A program made the translations under genes and the position numbers. Shown here piece by piece: positions 24,137 through 35,375 of a stretch of DNA of 64,000 nt (its first letter is position 1; the number at the start of each line of letters is the position of its first letter). The stretch spans positions 7,804,252 through 7,868,251 of the forward strand of contig BSQZ01000009.1 in assembly GCA_033239005.1 (NCBI GenBank). Reading direction: 5' to 3'. The DNA comes from Lamellibrachia satsuma. Its lineage: Eukaryota; Annelida; Polychaeta; Sabellida; Siboglinidae. The notes below the pieces were generated by a model that ran no database searches, was not told the origin of the DNA, and saw nothing but the letters and a program-made list of their open reading frames with translations.

Positions 24137-24700
24137 CACATGTGGCGTTGTGGTTAGAACATTGGATTCTCAATTGAGAGAACCTGGGTTTGAATCCTCT
24201 AGCTGCCATTTTGAAGCTTGGCCAATTTTGCTACTCCACATTGCCTCAGTTCACTCAGCTGTAGATGACTACCTGGCTGTAGACAGTTCACTCAGCTGTA
24301 GACGACTACCTGGCTGTAGACAGTTCACTCAGCTGTAGATGACTACCTGGCTGTAGACAGTTCACTCAGCTGTAGACGACTACCTGGCTGTAGACAGTTC
24401 ACTCAGCTGTAGACGACTACCTGGCTGTAGACAGTTCACGCAGCTGTAGACGACTACCTGGCTGTAGAAAGTTCACTCAGCTGTAGACGACTACCAGGCT
24501 GTAACAGTTCACTCAGCTGTAAATGACTACCTGGCTGTAGACAGTTCACTCAGCTGTAAATGACTACCTGGCTGTAGACAGTTCACTCAGCTGTAAACGA
24601 CTATCTGGCTGTAGATAGTAGTTGATTTGCAAATGAACAGGTGAGGCATAAAGCACTTTGAACAGTCCTACATATTAAGCTATATAAGAATGTACTTTTA
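24137..24700 (+). mobile_element. tRNA-derived SINE with internal tandem array
   Basis: A tRNA-like head has box A-like tggcgttgtggttagaac and box B-like gggtttgaatcc. A body follows (agctgccattttgaagcttggccaatttt..cctcagttcactcagctgta), then a tail with aaagcactttgaacagtcc. Similar SINEs are at 14.8, 22.4, 43.4 and 47.3 kb. The body segment has been multiplied into a 37-bp array (24249-24616). Confidence 0.82.
24249..24616 (+). repeat. 37-bp minisatellite within the SINE body
   Basis: About ten copies of ttcactcagctgtagacgac + tacctggctgtagacag, a few with a 1-2 base loss. The unit is part of the SINE consensus seen once at 14.85 kb, so it expanded after insertion. Confidence 0.92.
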
Positions 24701-26621
24701 TCTCTTTTAGAGTCAAGTTTAGATTTCTTTTACATCTTTAAATTGGAATGATTTTATTACAAACACATGCATTGTCATGTAGTTGTCTAGAGTGACAGAT
24801 CGGCATAAACTACAAGAATATGAAGTATATTGCTTGACTCACAGTATCACATACCTAACTGGGGTCTTCTTGCCTCTAGAAATGAAGGGAGAATCTGGCT
24901 TAGCCAGACCGTTATGTACATAGTTCTCTCGTCTAGATTCTACAGTCTGACTCTGGCATACATTTATGTTTAAAAATCCATGAGACAAATGAATATATAC
25001 AAACTAAAATTGCATCATAATTTGTTAAATGGACAAGTATTGCCCTGATTCTGTTCAATTAAAACATAAACATACACGATACAATAAAGCTGGAATCTAT
25101 AATTATAATGAATCTCCCAAAGAACTAAGTTCATGAAACACAACATTGCCAACAATACCCATCCTAAACGTCCACTTTTGCTCACGTCTGACTCTCTACA
25201 ATATTATGTTCAGAGAACCCTTCCTTGAATACTGGCAGAAAATCCAGGAAAGAAAACACAAGTGTGTATGTCTTCAAGCAAACTTTCACTTTGTAATTAA
25301 GTACTCTTCCCCATTTTTTAATGATGTTGCACCCCTAATGTAATGTACCAAACCAAGGACATCCTAAAGCTGTCCTCAATTCAACCGTTTCAGGTTCCAC
25401 TGATCACGTGCAAGACAGCTCATATAGTTAGTGACATCAAACACCATTAAACACACACGTTGTTCCTGAGAATCACTCAACTAGCACATACCTTTGCCAC
25501 AGTAATGGTGCATCTGTCAAAGGAACAATAAAAATCCCATCATCCGATGATGGCAGAAGATGATCCACTCCACTTGTAGCGAGGAGAACGTTGTGTCACG
25601 CAGATGTTGTAGTTGACACAGTGGACATCTATACACTTGTGACGGGTGTGATGATCCGGGGAGAAACCTCACTGGGCAATGGTCACTGAAGCGTGGCACA
25701 GCACAGAACAAAGACCCCTTTGATGCCCCCCCCCACAATGGTCCACTGACTCGCAGTGCAAAAACCGACATAACGCAAATAATATATTTGCTGTCCACTC
25801 TCCAGTGCACTTAGCAAACAGTGCGCACTGGAACACACACAGTACACACTGGAATACACACAGTGCACAGTGGAATACACACAGTGCGCATTATGCATCA
25901 ACCATTTCATTTGCCACTTCTCCATTAGTTCTGAGAATGGGTGTCTATATGATATTCTCGTTGCTCTTGTGAGGTCTAACATTGTGGGATGTGTAGTGCA
26001 TTATTATGTCTATGCGTAGCTGGTACATAAGTCAGTCTAGACCACTCCACTGTGAAATAGTACAACACCTATATTATCATTATAGAAGACATAAACTTAG
26101 TTATTAAATCAACCAGTTTTTTCACAGGTGTCCACGGACCATTCACATGAACAAATCAAGATTTGATTTATATTTTCAAATAAAAATGATTTCTCTGACA
26201 GCAAAGACCTCTCACAAATGTATTTCTGACTTTTACAATTAAGTTCGTTATCTAGCATTTCAGTAGCATGCCACGACTGAAGTAGTTATGTGCATATATA
26301 GTAAAACAATTAGCAAAATCCTGGTATGTTTCAGAACAGTTACTTTATGTAGGGATTATATTATAATTATTAACATAGGTGGTTGGAATATGTTGCCGCC
26401 ATTGGAACAAAGAAACAAATCACAGATTTGCAACATGAGGCCACAATTATTTTGTTTGTAGACGAAAACACAATACTTGCATGTGTAACATAATGCTTGC
26501 ATGTGTAACACAAATCAACCATGAACAAATATGGCAGTATAGGGTCATCATACCAGTCTCGGGATATAATGATAAGATTCTCATTCATGCGTCTGAGTTT
26601 CTTTGTTGGCCACATACAAAG

Positions 26622-26737
26622 CTCCTGACAGCCGAGATTCTGTCAACGACAAAGACATCACAGAACTGTTGAAAGCTCTCCGCATAGGCAACAAAGAAAC
26701 TGCGTCAGATAAGAATGCTGTCTTCACGGGCCTCTAG
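26622..26737 (+). CDS. Candidate terminal exon of the same plus-strand gene
   Basis: After a moderate acceptor (tttctttgttggccacatacaaag), 2 bases plus 37 codons read PDSRDSVNDKDITELLKALR, then IGNKETASDKNAVFTGL and a TAG. The entry phase matches the phase-1 exit of the exon at 17848. The segment is charged, helix-like and free of repeats. No clear AATAAA follows within 100 bases, so the 3' end is not defined. The function is unknown. It could instead be a LINE relic, but no LINE motif is visible. Confidence 0.42.
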
Positions 26738-27019
26738 TTTGTAATACATCATATTATAACACATTACCTGTAATCGCTTAAGTTATCAAAGTGTTTACTG
26801 CGAATGCGCTCTTGTTGATTGAATGAAGATTCTGAGAAAGACAAGTCTACGAAATATCTGTTCTTCACTGAAATACACCCCTCTCTTTCACCTACAGAAA
26901 TTTTTACTAAAACAAAGTATTGTTACTCAGTATGTGGAAATGCTGTGTTACTTTGTACATGTGCACAAAACAACTGGGTATGATGCAAGATAAGAGATAG
27001 ACATTTAAAAAGTGGTAGC

Positions 27020-27180
27020 TGGAGAATATGTTGAAAGGAGGCCTGTAGGAAGAAAAAGAAATAAGAGTAAAGATTCAATGGGTTGATGAGCAGAGAAGAT
27101 GTGGGTCTTCCAGATGATAGGACACTTGGAGAAGGTCCTCGCATAAATCAACTGCTATAGCAGCCACATTGTGAATGGAG
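27020..27180 (+). mobile_element. Possible LINE C-terminal relic
   Basis: Fragments RPVGRKKR, KIQWVDEQRRCGSSR and DTWRRSS occur in neighbouring frames and faintly resemble the GRPxxRWxDxxRxC end of LINE ORF2. No longer alignment is visible. Confidence 0.25.
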
Positions 27181-28655
27181 AAACCTGCAACAACTCTTGA
27201 GGCTGGTGCAGTCTGAAGCATGACAGGGACTCCTAGAGCAGTCTGCTATTCAATGTACAGTCAGGAGTGGCCTTGCCACTATAGCACATGCCCAAGACAG
27301 TAAATTCTTGAATTCTTGTATAGCTCAAATGCAACTATACTGTTTAGGTGACTGAAAAAAAAATTATAAATTATGTAACTTTAAAAAATAAACCTCCTGG
27401 AACTTTTCTCAAATGCAGGGATTCTGTTTGTAAAAGTTGATACACGAACACAACAGGGTGTGAAGACTTACGATGTCAGACAGTGGTCATCAAGAGAAGA
27501 GAAGCCGGTGGACATCCTGGAAGGAAGTGCATAGGGAACACTAGATAACCCTCCCAGGTTAGAACAACCCTCCAAGACTAGTATAGCCTTCCTAAACCAG
27601 AACCCTCCCAGCCTCGGGCAACCTTCAAGCAACCTGCATATAACATGGCACTGCATACAACCCACATACAATATGGCACTGCACAAAGTCTTCAAACTTC
27701 GGAATGACACTACCCTGTCAACACATGCAGCGTATACAACAATATGACAGTTGTAAGAATGACATTCTACAAGAGACAATACCTCTACATAGAGCGGCTG
27801 GTTCATCCTGTAAGGTTCCATACAGCCCGGTGTCTGCGAGACAACTGGCCAACACAGTGACTCTGGCCGGCAATCAGCACAAAGTGCACATACTAGGTAG
27901 AACAGTGGCGTGGGGCTATCTAGCCTTAGCAGTATGTAACTGCCATTGCAGACACCAACAAGATGGAAATACCAGCCAGCTGGCCCTATCCTTCACAGAC
28001 AAGTAATCTGCCCACTCCAGAGTTCCTGCCCCCAGTGCCATGGCTGGGGGGGTCTATCGTGACATGTGCCAAGGAATGAGAGTGTTAGATGGTGGTCAGT
28101 GAAGTTGGAATACACTCACTCAGTCTGCAATGTTAATCTACCAAATGCATGTATATGGCACACAATGCCACACATACATGTGCGCAGATCTGCCATGCTT
28201 TTTTAAAATTCGTATTTTTGAATTGAAATTCTATATAAAACCCAGTCCTTATAACACTTTTCATTGGTTAACATACTCCCTATTTCAATGTGTTCAGACA
28301 TACCAATTTTTTTAAATAGATTTTATACTTGTGCGATGAACACACAAAATATATACTTGATAAAAAATTTGTCATCCAAAACAAATCTGCATGAAAACGG
28401 GATATGGCTGTATTCCTATGAAAGTCAGCATTGCATAATGAGAAATCCGTACCATGTGGCGTGTGTGTTTGCATACGTCCATGTCTGCATTGGCACTACG
28501 TAAATAAACAATTTAAGATCACTTCATTCAACCCACAGCTGTCGGCACAGCCTGCCTTGATTCTGACAATATGTGCTGCTATTTAGCATGGATGCTAAAA
28601 GAACTAAAAACACTGCGCCATTAATAATTATAGTCTTGCATTATGACAGAATGTA

Positions 28656-29420
28656 CTTTGGGCCTTGGATGGCATCAGTCAACCCACCCCCTACTTGGAG
28701 CCTTGGATGGCATCAATCTGCCCACCTCCTACTCTGAACCTTGGATGGCATCAATCTGCCCACCCCTACATTAAGCCTTGGATGGCATCAGTCAACCCAC
28801 CCCCTACTTTGAGCCTTGGATGGCATCAATCTGCCCACCCCCTACTTTAGGCCTTGGATGGCATCAATCTGCCCACCCTGTACTTTAAGCCTTGGATGGC
28901 ATCAATCTGCCCACCCCCTACTCTGAGCCTTGGATGGCATCAGTCTGCCCACCCCCTACTTTAGGCCTTGGATGGCATCAATCTGCCCACCCCGTACTTT
29001 AAGCCTTGGATGGCATCAATCTGCCCACCCCCTACTTTAGGCTTTGGATGGCATCAGTCTGCCCATCCCCTACTTTAGGCCTTGGATGGCATCAGTCTGC
29101 CCATCCCCTACTTTAAGCCTTGGATGGCATCAATCTGCCCACCCCCTACTCTGAGCCTTGGATGGCATCAATCTGCCCACCTCTTACTTTGAGCCTTGTA
29201 TGGCATCAATCTGCCCACCCCTACTTTAGGCATTGGATGGCATCAGTCTGCCCACCTCTTACTTTAAGCCTTGGATGGCATCAGTCTGCCCATCCCCTAC
29301 TTTAAGCCTTGGATGGCATCAGTCTGCCCATCCCCTACTTTAGGCCTTGGATGGCATCAGTCTGCCCATCCCCTACTTTAGGCCTTGGATGGCATCAGTC
29401 TGCCCATCCCCTACCTTAGG
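28656..29420 (+). repeat. 38-bp minisatellite (about 20 copies)
   Basis: Unit gccttggatggcatcaatct + gcccaccccctactttaa, with variants (catcagt, cccatcccc). Some copies are one base shorter, which shifts frames. Confidence 0.93.
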
Positions 29421-29747
29421 CAATGATTAGTAGTGTGAACGCACAACCAAGACTGTTGGTGGATGGTCTTCCTCACAACATCTCCCAGGGCACTGGGCAT
29501 TTACACTCTATTTACATAGTATTAATGTTGCCAGTTGGCCACCCAGGGAATTCATGTGTACATCTGCAAGTTTATGTATATCTGCACATGTATGTGTAGT
29601 TTTTTGTGTACGTAAATCTGTACGTGCACATACATTTGTAAGAAATTACAAGGCATACATTATCCACTGATTACGTAGCATTGTGACTGTCTAAAAAATA
29701 AAATTGACAAATATCTGAAAATGGCAGCTATACAGTTGAAAAATACT

Positions 29748-29815
29748 TGGCTTCCTTGTCTACCTGCCACTTAGGGGTGGCGCTGTGGGTGGCAATCTTG
29801 TTAAGTCTAGTTAAC
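29748..29815 (+). mobile_element. CR1-type LINE, very short 3'-end fragment
   Basis: ggcttccttgtctacctgcca..ggcaatcttgttaagtctagtta resembles the final 70 bases of the CR1 family with several differences. Confidence 0.6.
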
Positions 29816-30014
29816 AACACTGTCCACCTGGGAAGTCTGGCAATAACATTGGCCAATATCCCACCCCACTACTACACTATAATGGCCTACCGTAATGGGC
29901 CACCCATGTACTGTGTCTGCCCACCTGCCTAAAATACCAACCCACCCCTCCGTCCACACAATAGGTGATAGAATATCTGCACGCCTACACATGCTTACAC
30001 ATGCGCACATGTTT

Positions 30015-30027
30015 GTGTGTGTGACTG

Positions 30028-30059
<32 letters not shown>

Positions 30060-30090
30060 TGCATGCGTGCGTGCGTGCGTGCGTGTGTAC
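30015..30090 (+). repeat. (GT)n/(GCGT)n microsatellite
   Basis: tgtgtgtgtg then gcgtgcgtgcgtgcgtgcat repeats; alternating purine-pyrimidine, Z-DNA-prone. Confidence 0.95.
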
Positions 30091-31476
30091 ACAGTACTAC
30101 ACACACAAGCACTGCAACATTGGTAGAAGACATAACAGTACACCCAAAGGGCATATGCATCGATCTGATTCACAACGACCATACATTTCTAGCATGACAA
30201 TCGCCAGAGATCTATGATGATGGCATTTGTGACTGTCGTGTAGACTCAGGTCCAGGACTTCCCAAACATATGACAACATTATGTCACCTTTTATTGCCAG
30301 CACAATCACTGCCTGTGGTACACTATGCTCCAAGATTTATAGGGCCTACCTACATTGCCACATACTAGCTGTCTGCATGCATAGTATTGCATACATATCC
30401 ATGCAGACATACAGATAATAAATATTATGATAATCATGCATGCACACATGCATGCACACACATAAAACATGCACGCACGTATGCACAACACACACATATA
30501 CAATGCACGCCCAAACATATACCTAGATGGATAAGTGCACAAATACACATGCATTACACAGATAAGTGCCTTACAGTATATTTTGATAGCCAACTGCAAT
30601 CTATCCATGATGACTGGTGATGTACCTGGGTATTGCCTTTCACTCTTATGTCACTGTCAACTCCACACACTATAAGAAACTCTCTACTAGAATATTACCT
30701 GTTGCATCAGCAGGGAGATGAATGACAATAATTACTGGTTACTGACAGTTCTGACAGGTAAAAACAACACTGCTGCTTAACAGGTAAAGCGAAGTGAAAG
30801 GGCTCTAAACACTGACTAAAACAGTCAACTTCAAAGTGAAGTTTCTGGAAGCTTTTAAGCAGTTTTTTTAGAACAGGTACACGGAATGATATATGATACA
30901 GCAATAGTTTGTGTTTTCTTAGAAAAGATGTTTGCAAACATAATGGTGGTCTTATTTCAGATGAAGCAGAATTCAGTGACAAGACTGACTTTTAGAAAAA
31001 TCACATTATGGAAATTACATGTTACTTTTTCATGCAGACTCAATGCACCTCATCAAAATTAAGCTAACTACTTGGTATAGAATATGAACGTAGTTATTTA
31101 TTACATGGTGGCTAAATCTAGTCACTAATGCAATCACCAGGTGACACCACTAGTCCCCAAATTTGTATTGCATTTATTACATTATATTCAACATTTAGAC
31201 ATTTACACTCAAAAACAATTTTCATACATACACTACTAAAGTACATGTTTTGACGAGATAATGCTGAAAGGAATATGCAAGGATCACATAATTGAACAAG
31301 TTATAAAACGAAACAATTTGTACACACTTAAAACACATAATGTTGCTTTCTTCCAACTAATTAATAATTAGATGCAGCACTGAAATGTGGTAAGTTTCAG
31401 CTGGTTTAATCTGGGAAAAATAAATTCAAAGAGTTAAGCACCGCAAATTCTTAAAGATGATGCTGAAAAGTCTTAC

Positions 31477-31514
31477 CTGAGGTTCACATCTTTGGTGGCA
31501 GATGTACTTGCACA
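31477..31514 (-). CDS. Tensin-like gene, exon 3: second half of the C1 zinc finger
   Basis: A 38-base exon between a textbook acceptor (tgtctgtctgcag) and donor (CTCAG then GTAAGA). With the single base carried over from exon 2 it reads VCKYICHQRCEPQ. That supplies the remaining zinc ligands (CxxC-x4-HxxC pattern) in the same order and spacing as tensin C1 domains. It ends in phase 0. A 38-base exon cannot be seen by ORF length alone; the evidence is the exact domain continuation across two splice junctions. Confidence 0.87.
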
Positions 31515-31594
31515 CTGCAGACAGACAAAACACATTTAAACATCCTTGAATGGACTGACATTCTGGTTTCATAGAATGTGATATTTAACACGAT

Positions 31595-31760
31595 TAATTC
31601 TCACGAAACTTGTTTTTATGTTCTTTCCGGATATTTTGGCTGTGTCACAAGGCCTTCGTCAGCAGACTGCCCGTAGTGACTTCAGTCTGCTGATGAAGGC
31701 CGTGTGAAGTGGCCAAAATATCCAGAATGAACATCAAACAAGTTTCTTGAGAGGTAATTA
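31595..31760. mobile_element. Inverted-repeat Penelope-type terminal relic
   Basis: Two 73-76-bp arms (31595-31667 and 31685-31760) are inverted copies around a 17-bp loop. Both contain gtctgctgaYgaaggcc...ccaaaatatcc, a Penelope-like terminal pattern. Its outer end, caagtttcttgagaggtaa, recurs at 63.18 kb. No coding sequence lies between. It is probably two terminal repeats joined after loss of the element body. Confidence 0.65.
31630..31662 (-). ncRNA. Hammerhead-like motif in the 31.6-kb inverted repeat
   Basis: On the minus strand: CTGACGA (31662-31656), helix II GGC/GCC around a 12-base loop, then AAAAT ATC. The upstream GTCTG can pair with the downstream CGG. The mirror arm (31690-31721, plus strand) has CTGATGA and a GGCC/GGCC stem. 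In both arms the catalytic G12 position is A, so it is probably inactive. Confidence 0.4.
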
Positions 31761-32397
31761 TATTAAATATATCTAAACATCCACATTGGTTCATCATCAC
31801 ACATATTTTATGATAAAATTAATACATTACAATGTATCTTTCAACAAAATTAAGAAAACGTTTCTTTCAAAGCCTTTAATAAACTCCACACTGGCTTTAA
31901 TTTGCTAATAATGATTTGTTTACAATGCCACATTTCTCAATTACACTTGAACAAAAACAATACTGTTTAGAAAGCTGCAAGTGGTTTCAGAATCAGCCTT
32001 CCTCAGACACTTTGATGATTCATCTGACTGCCTGTAATGCAATTGCTCATAACCACGTGATAACAGTTTACTGTCCAGCTTGTTATTGTGACGAGAAATA
32101 TATCGTAGCAAAACAAGTGATGATTACATAGCACCACATTCAGGTGGTAAACACAGCTGGGGCTTTGTCTAATTACCTATGTTACATTCACATGCATACC
32201 TAAAACACAGCACAGATACTGCTATCATACCATTATTGCATGTGTGATCTTTTTGAAGCATTTGTAGTGTTAGACAGATGGACGGCTCCATAGTATGTTT
32301 ATCCATCTCTTGACACTTTAACATTGGACATAAATTTCGAGATTGCCTAACCCTTTTGTTTTTATGTGTCTCTAAGCTGGGGGGGTTTCCAAAGATT

Positions 32398-32431
32398 TAG
32401 GCACTATAGAAGTTCTTGTATTATTATTAAA
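32398..32431 (+). mobile_element. LINE/SINE 3' tail with (ATT)n
   Basis: taggcactatagaagttctt + gtattattatta matches the tail at 965-1006. Only the tail is recognisable. Confidence 0.4.
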
Positions 32432-32584
32432 ATGTTTGAAAACCAGGAAAATTACAAGTCTATATAAACGATTAACAATCCAAAAGTGTAATTTTTAAAT
32501 AATGTATTGTGCCTTAATTTATAAGACAAAAAGAAAAACCTCAAATCTGCTATAATTATTACAGTCAAAACAACTTTGAAAGAT

Positions 32585-32700
32585 TTTTCATGGCAGGTGT
32601 CACTTGTATTAATTAAGTCTCCAAATTACCGTGGGTGTCACTTGTAATAATGAACTCTACAAATTATGTTGGGTGTCACATGTAATACTGACCTCTACAA
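32585..32700 (+). repeat. ~50-bp repeat (about 2.5 copies) abutting exon 2
   Basis: gggtgtcacttgtaataatg + a..ctctacaaatta occurs three times with changes, ending at the exon 2 donor (32691). The donor sequence itself lies in the last partial copy. Confidence 0.65.
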
Positions 32701-32804
32701 GAACTGCCTTGGTTCCAGATGAGTTGCTTACAGAGATGGCAGTGGCGTGGTCGCTTGTATGTCTTGGTCTTGAACGTGTGACACTGACCATCTAGCTCCT
32801 GGGG
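32693..32804 (-). CDS. Tensin-like gene, exon 2: first half of a C1 zinc finger
   Basis: The 112-base exon is bounded by an acceptor (ttgtctgctgtag) and a GTCAGT donor. It reads PQELDGQC, then HTFKTKTYKRPRHCHLCKQ, then LIWNQGSSCR, ending one base into a Val codon. This is the first half of a C1 domain: the leading His, hydrophobic/basic strands and the first CxxC pair. The short gap between the CxxC and the next Cys (CKQLIWNQGSSC) fits tensin-type C1 domains better than the PKC type, which has a longer loop with QG. Typical C1 domains bind lipid or protein partners at membranes. In tensins this domain lies ahead of the PTEN-like phosphatase/C2 region. The exon joins exon 3 in phase 1. The C1 call is strong; the tensin assignment rests on spacing and on the downstream exons. 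Confidence 0.87.
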
Positions 32805-33327
32805 CTACAGCAGACAAGGGTGCACTAAAACAACTGGCCATCTCAATGTAACAGTTATTTAGCAGATTTTAAATTATTTAGCAAAACTATTTCTTCACAT
32901 AATTCCAACCAAGTACTCATTTATTACAGCTGAAACAAAGGCAAAAACAAGAATTCAAACACCAGTATGCCCAATGAAGAATCTCACTTTACCGCTATGT
33001 TGCCACGTCACATGTCTCACAATATCACGTCTCACAATATGACATAACCTTGTCATCTTATAATATATCTGAACCTCTTCTCTAAGATATCTGATTCCCT
33101 TACTCCAGTCTTTAGCTGATGATGATAACCTCGTAGTTATATTTCAGGGCCAGGTTATTCATTGTTTTAATCTTCAGGAGGCATACATAGATTTGACAAA
33201 AGATGTATAAAACAATAGAAACTGAGATTCAAATAGCATGATCAACACCTGTACTTCAGTACCTAGTGCCATGTGCAAGAGTCGTTGATAACAATTGGTC
33301 AGGAAAAGAGTTTTAAGAGTAATTAAT

Positions 33328-33450
33328 TGGAAGAACAAGCTGCACAACAGACCTGCTCATATAACGGTTTCTTCGTCTGACATTTTCCTACCACAATTAA
33401 TGTTACCATGATATGAGCAGGTCTGTTGCCCTGACAAAGTCTTCCAACAC
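33328..33450. repeat. Inverted repeat, possibly Penelope-type
   Basis: aacagacctgctcatat (33353-33369) is inverted at 33411-33428 (atatgagcaggtctgttg). Weaker similarity extends outward to ttggaagaa / gtcttccaa. Spacer about 45 bp. It lies in intron 1 of the tensin-like gene. Confidence 0.5.
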
Positions 33451-33850
33451 ACATGGCTTAGGGGCTTTTATAAAAATATAAAATTCCAAAACTAAAAAAT
33501 GGATAGAACTGACCTCACCTGCACACCATAAATTTAAGAGAAAATCAGGACACTGTAACATGCATTGTCAATGCAGTGACTAGAAAGTCAATCATTGCAA
33601 AATTACAACCAGGAAAAACACTCAAAAATATACCTTTCAAATTTTTTTGGGGATAATCCCCAAGTGGACCCTTGACCCACCTACTCAGATTTCAATTATT
33701 TTTGTATTGGAAATGTTTATATTTACAAATCCCTTTATCCAGAAAATGAGAAGAACAGATTCTTGACAGAGTCATATCCCTATGACACAAACAAGATATT
33801 TGAAATCATTTGATGATTCAACCAGGTTGTTTGTGATCTTCACTAAAACC

Positions 33851-33890
33851 TTGCCTAATGAAGTTCACTGCCTAGCAACCGAAACATCAA
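33851..33890 (+). ncRNA. Decayed hammerhead-like / Penelope-type motif
   Basis: CTAATGA (33855-33861), AGTTCACT, loop, AGCAACC, GAAAC (33881-33885), ATC. It resembles the core CTGATGA..stem..GAAACGTC of Penelope-like ends. G5 is A and only about 4 of 7 stem pairs are left, so this is a relic. Confidence 0.35.
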
Positions 33891-34067
33891 CAGTCAATTT
33901 CTTGTTGCATCAGTGCGAAATTGCTTCAAATTCTCATGTATTACCAACTTGATATCGGAATAGCAGATGTTCTGTGTTTACAGGCTCTGTGCATATTGGA
34001 ACTTTTAGCTTCCAGCCTGTTCACCATCAGGTCAACACATCAGACACATTCCAATGCATACACAGTG

Positions 34068-34122
34068 TTACACACACACACGCACATGCACGCACACACA
34101 CACGCACACACACACACACATC
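34068..34122 (+). repeat. (CA)n microsatellite with CGCA interruptions
   Basis: cacacacacacgcacatgca and further CA runs. Confidence 0.95.
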
Positions 34123-34754
34123 ATGACTGCGCACACGCACAAATAATAAACACATTATTTTCTACAAATGTTACAAGTAAAGGCCTAGTAATACTAGTTT
34201 CCAATTCTTTACAAAAGCAGTACTACCTTCAGATAGCTGAAGTCCTTTTGCTGTACAAAGCCACACATAGTGGATGATTGCTCAACAGGCCTCTGAAGGT
34301 GCCACAAACACTTGAAAAACCCTGCCATCTGTGACTACTTTTATCTGTTGCTCCACGAGACAGTCCAGGCCAGGCCAGTGATTGACACTGCCACAGGCTT
34401 GACTGTCCACCTACCAACTCACTATATGGACACTGGTCAGAAAAAATGGCCATATGATGAGGACCATACCAATAGTCAACTATGAGGCAGATGATTAGCA
34501 TATACAGTTTTACGAGGAACAAGAGCCTTTGCACATCCTGCCATAAACTGATATGAAAAGATGCAAATGTAAGACTGCAATAATTTGTGACTATCACCAT
34601 TAAGTCTGAATGAACCATTGTGACGTATTTACTTAGGTAGCTTGCCTGGCACAGTGGACACTACTTAGCAACAGATGATATATGTGAGCTCTATAATCCA
34701 TGCTGCTGGGTCATGGTGACTACTTGGAAGGGGTTTAACCAATTCTGGGTGTCA

Positions 34755-34860
34755 AAAAAGTGCCCATTTTGCATGTCACCTGTTCTGTGTGTCAGTGTCA
34801 CCTGTTCTGTGTGTCAGTGTCACCTGTTCTGTGTGTCAGTGTCACCTGTTCTGCCTGTGC
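34755..34860 (+). repeat. 22-bp tandem repeat (about 4 copies)
   Basis: tgtcacctgttctgtgtgtcag repeated between 34778 and 34855. Confidence 0.85.
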
Positions 34861-34879
34861 TCTCTAATGCCTGAGATAA

Positions 34880-35375
34880 GAAGTTGATAAGACTGCCACT
34901 GTCACTGCACTGCGACTGCACTGTCACTGCACTGACACTGCATTGACAACACCACAAATTGTTAATGTAACCATTAACACTGCTATCTATGCTGCTGCCA
35001 CCACTGACACTCATTGACAACACCACAAATTGTTAACGTAACCATTAACACTGCTATCTAAGCAGCTGCCACCACTGACACTCATTGACAACACCACAAA
35101 TTGACAATGTAACCATTAATGGCAATTGACACTAAGATGTAAAACATAATTGATAAATACTCAAATGTAATGCCACCACCAACACTAAATTAACAATGCC
35201 GTCCCACCAACACTAATACTAAATTGACACAGCAACCCTACCAACACCAACACTAAATATACAGTGCCACCCTACTAACACTGACATCTGACAATGCCAC
35301 CCCACCACACTGACACTAAATTGACAGTGCCACCCCATCAACACTGACAGTAAATTGACAGTGCCACCCACACCC
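34880..35375 (+). repeat. ~70-bp and ~35-bp tandem repeats
   Basis: At 34940-35110 a unit with tgacaacaccacaaattgtt and aacactgctatcta recurs three times. At 35160-35375 words such as actaaattgacagtgccacc recur irregularly. Degenerate array in intron 1. Confidence 0.75.

Larger units (their letters stand above)
8254..31476 (-). other. Intron 3 of the tensin-like gene (about 23 kb)
   Basis: This large intron splits the C1 domain between its CEPQ and VMTSC segments. It holds the candidate alternative first exon, two plus-strand exon-like segments, CR1 and RTE-like fragments, SINEs, a palindrome and several minisatellites. The unannotated parts (for example 9300-11270, 12930-14350, 18600-20770, 24700-26580, 27250-28640 and 29430-29740) show only AT-rich non-coding sequence. 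Confidence 0.6.

Noticed and set aside
24150..24200. Considered as a genuine tRNA gene
   Set aside because: It has A- and B-box-like words but no full cloverleaf, and it continues into a SINE body found elsewhere in the window.
25490..25640. Minus-strand segment ending CAAAG-GTATGTG with open frames
   Set aside because: Phase does not fit the tensin-like gene and no domain is recognisable.
27468..27540. 45-base minus-strand segment with strong acceptor and GTAAGTC donor
   Set aside because: Its open phase (1 to 2 type) does not fit between exons 3 and 4, which interrupt one C1 domain in phase 0; no independent support.
28656..29420. Considered as a CRISPR-like array
   Set aside because: Units are contiguous 38-bp tandem repeats without unique spacers, in animal DNA with no cas genes.
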